The notes: generated by a model not told the origin, from the letters alone. 64,000 nt of DNA from Polaromonas sp. (GCA_013297865.1 JAAFIP010000001.1:310001-374000); one strand, 5' to 3'. Positions 44,159 through 53,829 are shown, counted from the stretch's first letter. Numbers and translations: made by a program.

Positions 44159-45263
44159 ATGGACGCAGAACAAATCAACCAAATCGGCACCGCCTTGCAG
44201 GACCTGGCGGCCCGCACCCTCGACCTCCGGGGGTATCTTTGACTACGAGTCCAAACAGCGCAAGCTAGAAGACGTCAACGCCGCGCTGGAAGACCCCGCA
44301 GTCTGGAATGACCCCAAGCGCGCGCAGGAACTGGGCAAGGAAAAGAAAGCCCTCGAAGGTGTAGTGCTGGTCATCGCCAACCTGGACAGCGAGATCGCCG
44401 ACAACACCGAGCTCTTTGAAATGAGCAAGGACGACAACGACCTGGCAGGCCTGGCCACCATCGAAGCCGAAGTTGCCAAGATCGAAGCCATCGTGGCGCA
44501 GCTGGAGTTTCGCCGCATGTTCAACCAGGCTGCCGATCCGCTGAACGCCTTTCTCGACATCCAGGCCGGCGCGGGCGGCACCGAGGCCTGCGACTGGGCC
44601 AGCATGCTGCTGCGCCAGTACCTGCGCTATGCCGAGCGCAAGGGCTTCAAGGCATCGATTGATGACGAGTCTGCTGGCGACGTGGCGGGCATCCGCAGTG
44701 CGTCGATCAAGATCGAAGGCGAATACGCTTTTGGCCTGCTACGCACCGAAACCGGCGTGCACCGCCTGGTGCGCAAGTCACCGTTTGACTCCTCGGGCGG
44801 GCGCCACACCTCGTTCGCCTCGGTGTTTGTCTACCCCGAGATCGACGACACGATTGAGATCGACATCAACCCCGCCGATGTGCGCACCGACACCTACCGC
44901 GCCAGCGGCGCAGGCGGCCAGCACATCAACAAAACCGACTCTGCCGTGCGCCTGACCCACATCCCCACGGGCATCGTGGTGCAGTGCCAGGACGGCCGTT
45001 CACAGCACGGCAACCGCGACGTGGCCTGGAAGCGCCTGCGCTCGCGCCTGTATGACTTTGAAATGCGCAAGCGCCAGGAAGCGCAGCAAAAGCTGGAAGA
45101 CACCAAAACCGATGTCGGCTGGGGCCACCAGATCCGCTCCTACGTGCTAGACCAAAGCCGCATCAAAGACCTGCGCACCAGTGTAGAAACCTCCAACACC
45201 CAGAAGATTCTGGATGGCGACCTGGACATGTTTATTGAAGCGAGCTTGAAACAGGGCGTGTAA
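44159..45263 (+). CDS. prfB: Peptide chain release factor 2, with programmed +1 frameshift
   Basis: Translation begins at ATG 44159 with a 27-codon leader ([10 protein letters not shown]...) that ends at CTT TGA (44237-44242). The classic site is present: a CGGGGG Shine-Dalgarno-like stretch three bases before CTT, then TGAC; a +1 shift leads into [12 protein letters not shown] and the rest of the protein. The main frame carries SPF (stop recognition, [10 protein letters not shown]) and GGQ ([13 protein letters not shown]) motifs. RF2 terminates at UGA/UAA and limits its own synthesis by this shift. Combined length is about 367 residues, the normal size. The frame break is regulatory, not an error. 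Confidence 0.97.
44227..44243 (+). promoter_or_regulatory. prfB +1 frameshift site
   Basis: CGG GGG TAT CTT TGA C: an internal Shine-Dalgarno-like GGGGG, slippery CTT and in-frame UGA at 44240-44242. RF2 shortage promotes the shift. Confidence 0.95.
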
Positions 45264-45319
45264 GCCTGGCTCACTCCAGGCAGCCGCACACCGAGCAATT
45301 CACACCAGGGCCATCCACG

Positions 45320-45847
45320 CTACGTGGTACGCCCCACATTGGTAGTGATCACGCAGCCTGCAATGCGCCAGGCTTTGGTCTTGTCTTTTGCGGCGGGGCG
45401 CTGTAGCGAATAGATGGCCATCCAGGGAACGTCTTTGGCGTCGGTCATCTGCACCCGCATGATGATGATGGTCTCTCCCTGGGTCTCAGGCTTGAAATAC
45501 ACCACGGTGGCTGGTCGGTAGACCACGGGGTACTGGTTTTGCACCATAGCCAGGAAGTTGGCCGGGGTTTTGAACATCTGCTGGATCGTGGGGGCCGCCA
45601 GGGCAAAGGCCTTGTTGGCATCGTCTGCGGCAAACGCCGCCAGCTGCGCAGCCACCACATCGCGCGCGGCTTTTTCGTCTTCGTTGCTTAGCGTGTTTGG
45701 GCTTTGGGCATATGCCGCCGCGCTACCCAGTGCTGCAGCCAGGGCGACGGTCAGGCAGGCCCGTCGGCTGGGCCAGGAGCGCAAGCCTTGCGCATCAAGC
45801 GGGGTGTGGGCAGAGACAATGGGGTGTGACAGCGGTTGGTACGGCAT
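45320..45847 (-). CDS. DUF4864 domain exported protein
   Basis: 175 residues from ATG 45847 (a frame reaching 45877 is possible). A long N-region and signal (RRACLTVALAAALGSAAAYA) precede the DUF4864-type domain: DVVAAQLAAFAADDANKAFA, then FKTPANFLAMVQNQYPVVYR and VQMTDAKDVPWMAIYSLQRP. These proteins are periplasmic and of unknown function, perhaps in lipid or peptide binding (SnoaL/NTF2-like fold). Converges on prfB with 56 bp between the stops. Confidence 0.75.
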   Translation of the reverse strand: MPYQPLSHPIVSAHTPLDAQGLRSWPSRRACLTVALAAALGSAAAYAQSPNTLSNEDEKAARDVVAAQLAAFAADDANKAFALAAPTIQQMFKTPANFLAMVQNQYPVVYRPATVVYFKPETQGETIIIMRVQMTDAKDVPWMAIYSLQRPAAKDKTKAWRIAGCVITTNVGRTT

Positions 45848-46006
45848 GATGTAAGACTCCTGCGCCAGAACTTGCACATAGACACATCATGCCCCAGACG
45901 TGTAAACATTGCCAGCGCCGTGGGGATACGAGCCGTCGACAGCGGTCGGGCACTTAGTTACCTGGCCCAAGGCCTGCGTGTTTATAATTTTTCATCTTTA
46001 TAAGTT

Positions 46007-46666
46007 ATGCGCATGCCCTCCAAGCCTATTTCCCTCATCACCATCGCCGGCAGCAGCCTGCTGTGCTTCAGCGTGTTTGCGCAGGCCCAGAAGCAGGCCC
46101 CTTCCGAAGGCCCGTTTGATTCTGTGATGGTCTACACCGCCCAGGGCGTGAACCACAATCTGTTGGGCATCCCCAAGGCCGTGTTCGGCGGCAATGTGCG
46201 CTGGGAGCCGTCTTATCTCAACGCGCTGTCGCTGGGCAAGAGCCTGGGCACCCTGGGCGCAAACTACGCCCTGTTCAACAACTCGCCATGGAACGATGTG
46301 ACCCAAGGCTACGAGCTGGTGGTGGCCAAACACCATGGCCTGCAGAGCCATGTGGAAGCGGGCCTGGCCTACACGATACGCTCCACCGACCTGGAGCTGG
46401 GGCCGGTAGCAGTCAACACCGCCTTTGGCCTGGGCCTGTCGCACGCCTTTGGCCGGCCCAGCTATGAAGACGGCCCCAAGGACAACCCCGACAAGCGCTA
46501 CCGCACCCAACTGCTACTGCTGCTCGATTTTGAGTGGAAGCTGCGCAGCTACGATCGGCTGCGCCTGGTCACCCGCATCCACCATCGCTCGGGTGCCTAT
46601 GGCCTGATTGCGCCGCGCAATGTCGGCTCCAATTTTCTGGCCATCGGTCTGCGCTACGCTTTTTAA
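46007..46666 (+). CDS. Outer membrane beta-barrel protein, possibly PagL-like
   Basis: 219 residues; ATG 46007 or 46013. Signal peptide (SLITIAGSSLLCFSVFAQA), then alternating amphipathic strands ending in a C-terminal aromatic (NFLAIGLRYAF), as in outer membrane barrels. Near the C-terminus, RIHHRSGAYG carries an H-x-S arrangement like that of lipid A 3-O-deacylase (PagL) and related acyloxyacyl-hydrolase-type barrels. The activity is therefore a possibility only. It lies 38 bp upstream of moeA, but a functional link is not evident. Confidence 0.55.
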   Translation: MRMPSKPISLITIAGSSLLCFSVFAQAQKQAPSEGPFDSVMVYTAQGVNHNLLGIPKAVFGGNVRWEPSYLNALSLGKSLGTLGANYALFNNSPWNDVTQGYELVVAKHHGLQSHVEAGLAYTIRSTDLELGPVAVNTAFGLGLSHAFGRPSYEDGPKDNPDKRYRTQLLLLLDFEWKLRSYDRLRLVTRIHHRSGAYGLIAPRNVGSNFLAIGLRYAF

Positions 46667-46704
46667 TACCGCTGGCCTCTGGCGGCTGCGGCGATAATCA
46701 CCGC

Positions 46705-48078
<1,374 letters not shown>

Positions 48079-48170
48079 GCGCAAGCAGCTCACCCAAAAG
48101 GGTGATGACAAAGCCCGGCGCATGCTCTAGTATGTGCCACCAAGCGCCTGTAGGCGCTGCAGAGGAGCAC

Positions 48171-49886
48171 ATGGCCAGGCAACTCATCATCTGCTGCGAT
48201 GGCACCAGCAACAACCTGACCGGGCGACGCAATGACACCAACGTGGCCCAGCTATGCGAGCTGCTCGCGCCCGACAGCAACCAACAGCTGCTCTACTACG
48301 ACCCCGGTGTGGGCAACGCGGGCCTGCTGCCCGAGGCCACCACGTTCGATGAGATCAAGCAGCAGGTGCAGCGCGTATCCAGCCTGGCCTTTGGCAGCGG
48401 CATTTATGAAAACATTGCTGAGGCCTACCGCTTTGTCATGCGCCACTGGCAAAGCGGCGACCAGCTGTTTCTGTACGGCTTTTCGCGCGGCGCGTTTACT
48501 GCGCGCAGCCTGGGCGGGCTGATCACCCAGTTTGGCATCCTGCGCCCCGAGATGGAGGTGATGGTGCCCACGCTGCTGCATGTGTATTTTCTGGACCGCG
48601 ATCGCTACCAGAGCAGCTATGACCACATTAAAGCGCAGATCAACCAGCTGTTTACCAGCGGCGACGCGCGCAAGCCCAGTGTGTGGTTTGTAGGGGTGTG
48701 GGACACGGTGGAGTCGGTAGGTGCGCCGATGCTGCGCCGGCGCATTACCGCCACACCCACCATCGTGGGCAAGCGCTTTCACCATGTGCGCCACGCGCTG
48801 GCGCTGGACGAGTTTCGCCACAAGTTCAAGCCGCGCCAGTACTTTATCGAAGAGGGCTACGACTACGCGGCCCACCAGCAGAGCATCGCGCAGCAATGGT
48901 TCAGCGGCTGCCACAGCGATGTAGGCGGCAGCTACGAAAACCACGAGGCGGGCCTGTCGCAGCAGGCCCTGCTGTGGATGGTGCAGGAGTCAGTGGGCTG
49001 CGGGCTGCGCCTGGACAGCGCCCTGCTCAGCCCCGCCACTGGCCAGGCCGACCCTGACCAGATCATTGCGCGGCTGGCCCAGCGCATGCAGCCGCCGCTG
49101 GCCAGCGCACCGCGCAAGATCATTCACAGCGCTTTGTACAGCACGCCCTGGTGGGCGCTGGCGGGCATGACCGTGCGCGAGATGCCGCGGCCACCTCACA
49201 TGCCCCAGCAGCCCCACGTTGTCTCGCAGCGCCCTGTCGAGTCGCCCACGGTAGCAAGCAACGCGCTGCGCTTTCCACAAGACAGCGAGTGGGCGCAGCG
49301 GCGCTCGCTGGGTGCGCTGCTGCTGGCTGCACTACTATGCGTGGTGCTGTGGGCTGTGGCGGGTGGCTTGCTGGTGCCTGCAGAGCAGCTGCAGGGGCCG
49401 CACTGGTGGAGCACGCTGCTGGCCCTGCCGCAGGTGCAGCAGGCCAACAATCAGTTTGCACTTTGGCAGCTTGCCTGGCTGGTCAATCTGCAGCCGCCCA
49501 GCAGCGGCCTGGCCGCCTTTGCCCACCCGGCACGCGCGGTGCTGGTGGACTTTGGCCTGATTGTGGCCTATAGCTACTTGCTCAGCCGGGCCATCAGCTG
49601 GGCTTTTGCTACTCTGGCAGGTGCGCGCCGCGCAGGCAGCGCGCCGCCCCGCTGGCTCAACCGCCTGGGCATGGCTGGCGCGTGCATGCTGGCTGGCGAT
49701 GTGCTGGAAAACCTGCTGACCCTCGGCCTGATCGCCATCGGCCCCACGCCCTATGTGCCCAGCCTGGAGTGGATCATCGGCCTGCTCATGAGCGCGGCGT
49801 CTGGCGTCAAATGGCTGGGCCTGGCAGGCTGCGTGGCGCTGACGGTGTGGGCATGTGTGGCGCGGTTTGCGCGGCCATCGCGTTGA
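48171..49886 (+). CDS. DUF2235 (Tle1-like) alpha/beta hydrolase with membrane tail
   Basis: 571 residues from ATG 48171, preceded by AGAGGAG. N-terminal DUF2235 domain with ARQLIICCDGTSNNLTGRRN, the GFSRGAF nucleophile elbow (Ser105) and WFSGCHSDVGGSY with the acid/His region, typical of Tle1-type phospholipases. After about residue 370 there are at least three hydrophobic segments (LGALLLAALLCVVLWAVAGG, ...AVLVDFGLIVAYSYLL..., ...LIAIGPTPYVP...). Tle1 enzymes are usually type VI secretion effectors, but no Hcp, VgrG or immunity gene is near. It may instead be a housekeeping membrane lipase. Confidence 0.8.
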   Translation: MARQLIICCDGTSNNLTGRRNDTNVAQLCELLAPDSNQQLLYYDPGVGNAGLLPEATTFDEIKQQVQRVSSLAFGSGIYENIAEAYRFVMRHWQSGDQLFLYGFSRGAFTARSLGGLITQFGILRPEMEVMVPTLLHVYFLDRDRYQSSYDHIKAQINQLFTSGDARKPSVWFVGVWDTVESVGAPMLRRRITATPTIVGKRFHHVRHALALDEFRHKFKPRQYFIEEGYDYAAHQQSIAQQWFSGCHSDVGGSYENHEAGLSQQALLWMVQESVGCGLRLDSALLSPATGQADPDQIIARLAQRMQPPLASAPRKIIHSALYSTPWWALAGMTVREMPRPPHMPQQPHVVSQRPVESPTVASNALRFPQDSEWAQRRSLGALLLAALLCVVLWAVAGGLLVPAEQLQGPHWWSTLLALPQVQQANNQFALWQLAWLVNLQPPSSGLAAFAHPARAVLVDFGLIVAYSYLLSRAISWAFATLAGARRAGSAPPRWLNRLGMAGACMLAGDVLENLLTLGLIAIGPTPYVPSLEWIIGLLMSAASGVKWLGLAGCVALTVWACVARFARPSR

Positions 49887-49938
49887 TGTTTGGTTGATGT
49901 TTGGTTGATGCGTTGTGGATGCGTTGTGGATGCTTTGG
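49883..49938. repeat. Short degenerate tandem repeat after the DUF2235 gene
   Basis: About five units of the type TTGATGTTTGG / TTGATGCGTTGTGG / ATGCGTTGTGG in a row, starting over the stop codon. Simple slippage array. Confidence 0.7.
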
Positions 49939-49979
49939 CGACGCGGCGGCGGCGCGCAGCGGGTGCCACGCTGCAGCAC

Positions 49980-50198
49980 TCAGCCTGAGTTCTTGCGCAG
50001 CGGCGTGAGCAGCTCGCTCAGCCCGTTGTGGTCGATCTCGCGCATCAGCGCCAATAGTCGCCCCAGCTCGCCCTTGGGAAAGCCCTCGCGCGCAAACCAG
50101 TGCAGATAGTTGCCCGGCAAGTCTGCAATCAAACGCCCTTTGTATTTGCCAAACGGCATCTCCATCGTCACCAGTTTTTGCAGGTCTTCCGGGTTCAT
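49980..50198 (-). CDS. DUF3820 family small protein
   Basis: 72 residues with MPFGKYKGRLIADLPGNYLH and WFAREGFPKGELGRLL, the whole conserved part of DUF3820 (sometimes called quorum-sensing-regulated virulence factor family). The fold is exonuclease-like in some members but no function is proven. It starts 1 bp after the SDR stop, so it is co-transcribed with it. Confidence 0.85.
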   Translation of the reverse strand: MNPEDLQKLVTMEMPFGKYKGRLIADLPGNYLHWFAREGFPKGELGRLLALMREIDHNGLSELLTPLRKNSG

Positions 50199-51182
50199 TC
50201 ACGCTGCCAGCATCTGCTGTGACACGACCCACAGCTGCTCGGCCGCTGCGGCGTCAGCAATATGCGGGGCAAAGCCTGATACGCGGTCACCGGGTATGGT
50301 GGGCACGCCCTGGCGACAGTCTTCCAGATACAGCCCGCCGTGGCCCTTGATCTGCGGCGCGGTGGCAGCCCACACGCTGGTGGACGCGCCCTGCTCTGGG
50401 GTTTTAAAAATATCCAGCGGCGTATCGTCAGCCTTGAGCCAGCCCAGGGCACGCATCTCTTCCATGGGCAAAAATTTCTGCAGCCCTGTCATGATGCCGC
50501 CAGGGTGCACCGCGTTGGCCGTGATGCCCTGCGCGCCATAGCGCAGATGCAGGCCCAGCGCCATCAGCGCATTGGCGCTCTTGGCCTGGCCATAGGCTTT
50601 CCATTTGTGGTACTCGCGCCGCTCAAAGTGAATATCGTCAAACTCCACGCCACTGATCTTGTGGCCCGACGAGCTCAGGCACACAACGCGTGCATCGCCC
50701 ATGTGGGCAGCCGCCTGCAGCAAGGCAGGCATGAGGGCCGTGGTTAAGGCATAGTGCCCCATATGGTTGGTGGCAAACTGCGCCTCCCAGCCCTGCACAC
50801 TGCGCGTTAGCGGGCAGGCCATGATGGCAGCGTTGTTGATCAACATGTCCAGCGCCTTGCCACTAGAGAGCCATTGCTGTGCAAACATGCCCACGCTGGC
50901 CAGATCGCTCAAATCTAGCAGGCCCACATGCACCTGCGCACCCGGGTGCTCGGCACGCAGCGCATCCGCCGCCGCCTGGCCCTGTGCCTGATTGCGCACC
51001 GCCAGCGTCAGCGTGGCCCCCGCGCTCGCCAGCGCCCGCGAGGTCTCCAGCCCCAGGCCCGACGCACCGCCAGTGACGATGGCGTTGCGCCCTTTCAAAG
51101 ATATGCCTTTAACGGCCTCCAGCGCAGTGGTGCGCGCGCCGAAGGCGGAGGTGATGGGTGCAGCAGCGGATGACAGTGACAT
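50199..51182 (-). CDS. Short-chain dehydrogenase/reductase (retinol dehydrogenase-like)
   Basis: 327 residues from ATG 51182 (an earlier ATG at 51212 is possible). Rossmann TGGASGLGLE near residue 35, NNAA at about 116, catalytic Ser (LSSSG) near 170 and the active-site YGQAK (KAYGQAKSANAL) near 196. Length and the HPGGI segment fit the WW-domain oxidoreductase/retinol dehydrogenase-like SDR group. It uses NAD(P)H on an unknown alcohol or carbonyl. Followed directly by the DUF3820 gene. A decayed partial copy lies 500 bp upstream (51640-51746). Confidence 0.85.
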   Translation of the reverse strand: MSLSSAAAPITSAFGARTTALEAVKGISLKGRNAIVTGGASGLGLETSRALASAGATLTLAVRNQAQGQAAADALRAEHPGAQVHVGLLDLSDLASVGMFAQQWLSSGKALDMLINNAAIMACPLTRSVQGWEAQFATNHMGHYALTTALMPALLQAAAHMGDARVVCLSSSGHKISGVEFDDIHFERREYHKWKAYGQAKSANALMALGLHLRYGAQGITANAVHPGGIMTGLQKFLPMEEMRALGWLKADDTPLDIFKTPEQGASTSVWAATAPQIKGHGGLYLEDCRQGVPTIPGDRVSGFAPHIADAAAAEQLWVVSQQMLAA

Positions 51183-51297
51183 GGCAGGCAACCTGGTGGG
51201 GTGTGAATGCACTTGAGTTTATGCCCATTCACGCCCGCCTGCAAAGGCCGACGCCTTGACTGGCAAGTAGTGGCCGCGCCTCCCACTGCGCTAACGC

Positions 51298-51486
51298 TCA
51301 GCGCCGTCCGTCACTGTCCGTTTTGTCGCGCGGCATCAAAAACAGCGCAGCGCCCACAGCAATCAACACCAGTGGCCACCACACCCGCAGCACCTCCACC
51401 ACGCTGAAGTTCAGCACCCCCAGGTTGCTCAGCAAAAACAAAGCCCCCACCACGATCAGCACAATCGCTGCAAAATTACCCTTCAT
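51298..51486 (-). CDS. Small LiaI/LiaF-like membrane protein
   Basis: 62 residues with two membrane segments (AAIVLIVVGALFLLSNLG and WWPLVLIAVGAALFL), the pattern of LiaI-LiaF-like TM domain (DUF5668) proteins. The tail is short and charged. Unknown role, likely envelope stress. Confidence 0.7.
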   Translation of the reverse strand: MKGNFAAIVLIVVGALFLLSNLGVLNFSVVEVLRVWWPLVLIAVGAALFLMPRDKTDSDGRR

Positions 51487-51562
51487 AGCCAGCCCTTTCT
51501 TGGTTTGTAAGCAAACACCCCATTATTGCCCAGCAGACAAGCAGCAGTCCATAGTTCTAAAC

Positions 51563-51610
51563 GCTACTAAAATAATAGCTGCTCCCGCGATATTCTATTG
51601 GCCTGGCGGC
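51563..51610 (+). repeat. 48-bp dispersed repeat, copy 9
   Basis: GCTACTAAAATAATAGCTGC then TCCCGCGATATTC and TATTGGCCTGGCG, upstream of the LiaI-like gene and adjacent to an SDR gene relic. Confidence 0.9.
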
Positions 51611-51639
51611 CTGTTTGGCTTCAATAAGCATGGCTTGCG

Positions 51640-51746
51640 TATCCGCCAGCGTCGCTGCCGCCCCGCGCTTGCCAGCGCCCGCGAGGTCTCCAGCACCAAG
51701 CTCTAACCACCGCCAATGACGATGGTATGGCGTTTTTTCAAGATGC
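51640..51746 (-). pseudogene. Relic of an SDR gene N-terminal part
   Basis: About 100 bp resembles the Rossmann-motif coding region of the nearby SDR gene (50990-51090), including an exact GCCAGCGCCCGCGAGGTCTC stretch. On the minus strand it reads IVIGGG then an in-frame stop then LVLETSRALASAG, so it is not translatable. No downstream part of the gene remains. It abuts a dispersed-repeat copy, which may mark the break. Confidence 0.6.
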
Positions 51747-51754
51747 AGAGTGGC

Positions 51755-52528
51755 TCATGAGCGCCCTTTCGATAACACGGCGAGCTCTCGCAAAAACGTA
51801 TCGACAGCCGCGGCAGTGGCGCCCTCGCGCCCGGTGTAGTGGTGGTCAGCCCCGTCTATTTTGACCTGCCGGGAGCCATTAGAGTCCTTCAAGGCCAGCT
51901 TGCGCCGCCCCACTGCGCCCAGCACTGGGGCGATGTCTTGTTCGCCATACAGGTCCAATATGGGCAGCGTGTAGCGCCGCATACCCCATGAATAGCTGCC
52001 CGTCAGGCCCATCACAATCCAGGTTTGGTAGGGTGTGGTCTCATGGGCTTTGTCCAGATATTCGTTGGCCATCCACGCGCCCATGCTGTGCGACAGCAGC
52101 ACCACGTTGGCATGGCCCTTGGCGCGCAGCCAGTCGCCCGCTTTGGCCAGGCGGTCAGCCGCATCGGGAAACACCGTGGGGTAGTAGTCGCCCACCTGCG
52201 CCTCTTTGCCCTGCACTGGCATCTGGATGGCCAGCGTGGTGTAGCCGAGGTCTGACAGCTTGGCCCGCAGCAGGCCTATCAGGCCAAAGTCCGGGTGCAC
52301 ACCCACGCCGTGGGCCAGCACGATAGCCGCCTTGCCCTGCGCACCCCGCGTGTACAGGCCCAGAAACTCACGCCCCGACGCCGCCTTGATGTTCACCGCA
52401 TCCCCCACCACCAGGCCCGACACCACCTCCTGCGCATAGCGCGCCTCGCGTGCGTAGTCTTGCGCATAGGCGCAGGCCACCGTCATACCCAGCACAGCCA
52501 GCACCGTCGCCGCGATATGGTTTTTCAT
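51755..52528 (-). CDS. Exported alpha/beta hydrolase (DUF3530-like)
   Basis: 257 residues from ATG 52528 (a frame to 52570 exists). Signal peptide (IAATVLAVLGMTVACAYAQ). The nucleophile elbow SHSMGA is near residue 145; the acid and His are in DLYGEQDIAP and DGADHHYTG. VLAHGVGVHPDFG is the oxyanion-hole strand. The DUF3530 family are periplasmic hydrolases of unknown substrate. A single gene between an SDR relic and a dispersed repeat. Confidence 0.75.
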   Translation of the reverse strand: MKNHIAATVLAVLGMTVACAYAQDYAREARYAQEVVSGLVVGDAVNIKAASGREFLGLYTRGAQGKAAIVLAHGVGVHPDFGLIGLLRAKLSDLGYTTLAIQMPVQGKEAQVGDYYPTVFPDAADRLAKAGDWLRAKGHANVVLLSHSMGAWMANEYLDKAHETTPYQTWIVMGLTGSYSWGMRRYTLPILDLYGEQDIAPVLGAVGRRKLALKDSNGSRQVKIDGADHHYTGREGATAAAVDTFLRELAVLSKGRS

Positions 52529-52599
52529 CTTCTGGTCCTTGATGTAGCAAGCCAATGCATTATTGCGCACTATGCGCTTCAGAGTATGACAGTCAGATT

Positions 52600-52648
52600 A
52601 CTATCAATTTAATAGCTGCCCCCGCGATATTCTATTGGCCTGGCGGCC
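52600..52648 (+). repeat. 48-bp dispersed repeat, copy 10
   Basis: TCAATTTAATAGCTGCCCCC then GCGATATTC and TATTGGCCTGGCG; part of the 196-bp duplication with copy 11. Confidence 0.9.
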
Positions 52649-52800
52649 TAAATGACCTATAAAACAGCCTTCATCTAGCCCCCAGAGCGCTTCACCGCAT
52701 ACCCCTGCTTGCCCAGCGCCGCCATCACCGTGGCCACATGGTCGCCCTGCACTTCGATCACCCCATCCTTGGCCGTGCCACCCGACCCGCAGGCGGCTTT
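52605..52800. repeat. 196-bp direct repeat, left copy
   Basis: Matches 53329-53524 base for base without gaps, about 95% identical by eye. It contains a dispersed repeat plus the last 42 codons of a yciH-like gene. The two copies flank the toxin-antitoxin remnant. Confidence 0.9.
52675..52800 (-). pseudogene. C-terminal fragment of a yciH/SUI1-like gene
   Basis: 42 codons (ending GKQGYAVKRSGG) from the C-terminal half of the intact yciH at 53399-53752; no start or N-terminal half. Most substitutions relative to the intact gene are silent or conservative and the stop is kept, which suggests that this was once a functional allele before the break at 52800. Confidence 0.85.
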
Positions 52801-52858
52801 CTAAAGAATTAGCAACGGCATTATCAATAAATTTATATACTCAGTTTTCACGAGAATA

Positions 52859-52990
52859 ATGAGACTCATAGGCAACAGCCTGGAAGACTTGGTTAATTTC
52901 CCACGTGACCTCCGTCAGAAATGTGAAACGGCCAAGTCTGACATTGATCTGGCGATTCGCCGTTACAAGCAAATGGAGAACGACGTATGA
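52859..52990 (+). pseudogene. Internally deleted HigB-like toxin
   Basis: A 43-residue frame from ATG 52859: LIGNSLEDLVNFPRDLRQ at the N-terminus and TAKSDIDLAIRRYKQMENDV at the C-terminus. These are respectively the first and last segments of RelE/HigB-type toxins of about 100 residues (Gp49-like); the ~55 residues with the catalytic core are missing, in frame. The stop overlaps the antitoxin start by the ATGA typical of intact pairs. The remnant is presumably inactive, leaving an orphan antitoxin. Confidence 0.7.
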
Positions 52991-53268
52991 AAGAAAAAAT
53001 CACCACCGGCTCAGGCAACGTGTTTACTGACCTGGGCTTTTCCGCCGAAGAAGCCGTCGTACTGGGCATGCGCTCGCAGCTCATGTGCGACCTGGAGCTG
53101 CTAATCGCCAAACGCGGCTGGACCCAGGCCCAGGCCGCCAAAGAGCTGCGCATCGCCCAGTCCCGCGTGTCAGACCTGGTGCGCGGCAAATGGGACAAAT
53201 TCAGCCTGGACATGCTGATCGAGCTGGCCACCCGTGCTGGGTGCAAAGTGTCTCTGGAGATGGCTTGA
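52987..53268 (+). CDS. XRE/HigA family antitoxin
   Basis: 93 residues with an HTH at about 40-80 (WTQAQAAKELRIAQSRVSDL then VRGKWDKFSLDMLIELA), as in HigA/PF13744-type antitoxins. It follows the toxin remnant with an ATGA overlap. It neutralises and represses HigB-type toxins in intact systems; here it may only regulate transcription. The whole pair lies between the two copies of the 196-bp repeat. Confidence 0.85.
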   Translation: MKEKITTGSGNVFTDLGFSAEEAVVLGMRSQLMCDLELLIAKRGWTQAQAAKELRIAQSRVSDLVRGKWDKFSLDMLIELATRAGCKVSLEMA

Positions 53269-53323
53269 GCGCCTGCAATGGCAGTTGTCTGCTGCTCAGA
53301 TATGACAACATGCCACTTTAAAT

Positions 53324-53372
53324 GCTCACAATTTAATAGCTGCCCCCGCGATATTCTATTGGCCTGGCAGCC
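53324..53372 (+). repeat. 48-bp dispersed repeat, copy 11
   Basis: Same sequence as copy 10 with two differences; located between higA and yciH, serving as the common 3' region of both. Confidence 0.9.
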
Positions 53373-53524
53373 TAAAATACCTATAAAACAGCCTTCATCT
53401 AGCCCCCGGAGCGCTTCACCACATACCCCAGCTTGCCCAGCGCCGCCATCACCGTGGCCACATGGTCGCCCTGCACTTCTATCACCCCGTCTTTGGCCGT
53501 GCCGCCCGACCCGCAGGCGGCTTT
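53329..53524. repeat. 196-bp direct repeat, right copy
   Basis: Includes the end of the intact yciH gene. Offset from the left copy is exactly 724 bp throughout. Confidence 0.9.
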
Positions 53525-53752
53525 GAGCTGTTTAGCCAAAGCGCCCAGCGCCACAGCATCCAGCCCCAAGCCACGCACCACCGTCACGCTCTTGCCACCT
53601 CGCCCCTTGGTCTCGCGCTGCACCCGCAGCACCCCATCCGCCGCCGCACTGTTGGCCGCAGCCTGGGCCCGCTTATTGGCCACGCACTGGCACTGGGCCA
53701 CCGGCTGGCTGCAATCAGGGCAGATACGGCCGGTTTCGGTGGAGTAGACCAA
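53399..53752 (-). CDS. yciH: SUI1/YciH-like translation factor
   Basis: 117 residues. N-terminal zinc-ribbon-like CPDCSQPVAQCQC (residues 11-23), then the SUI1/eIF1 domain with KGRGGKSVTVVRGLGLDAVA and LKAACGSGGTAKDGVIEVQG. YciH-type proteins bind the small ribosomal subunit and influence start-site fidelity under stress. Intact, with a partial duplicate 724 bp away. It neighbours the AT-rich methyltransferase island on its 5' side. Confidence 0.88.
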   Translation of the reverse strand: MVYSTETGRICPDCSQPVAQCQCVANKRAQAAANSAAADGVLRVQRETKGRGGKSVTVVRGLGLDAVALGALAKQLKAACGSGGTAKDGVIEVQGDHVATVMAALGKLGYVVKRSGG

Positions 53753-53829
53753 GGTGGTGGATGAACTATTTTTAATACTAATCGGCTCAATGGATATATG
53801 AGGGCTGGAATTGTGTGCACATACAGAGA

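Noticed and set aside
44159-45263. Sequencing error or pseudogene in prfB
   Set aside because: The frame break is the standard CTT-TGA-C site with an upstream Shine-Dalgarno-like stretch.
48171-49886. Type VI secretion phospholipase effector
   Set aside because: No VgrG, Hcp, PAAR or immunity gene in the neighbourhood; DUF2235 with membrane tail may be housekeeping.
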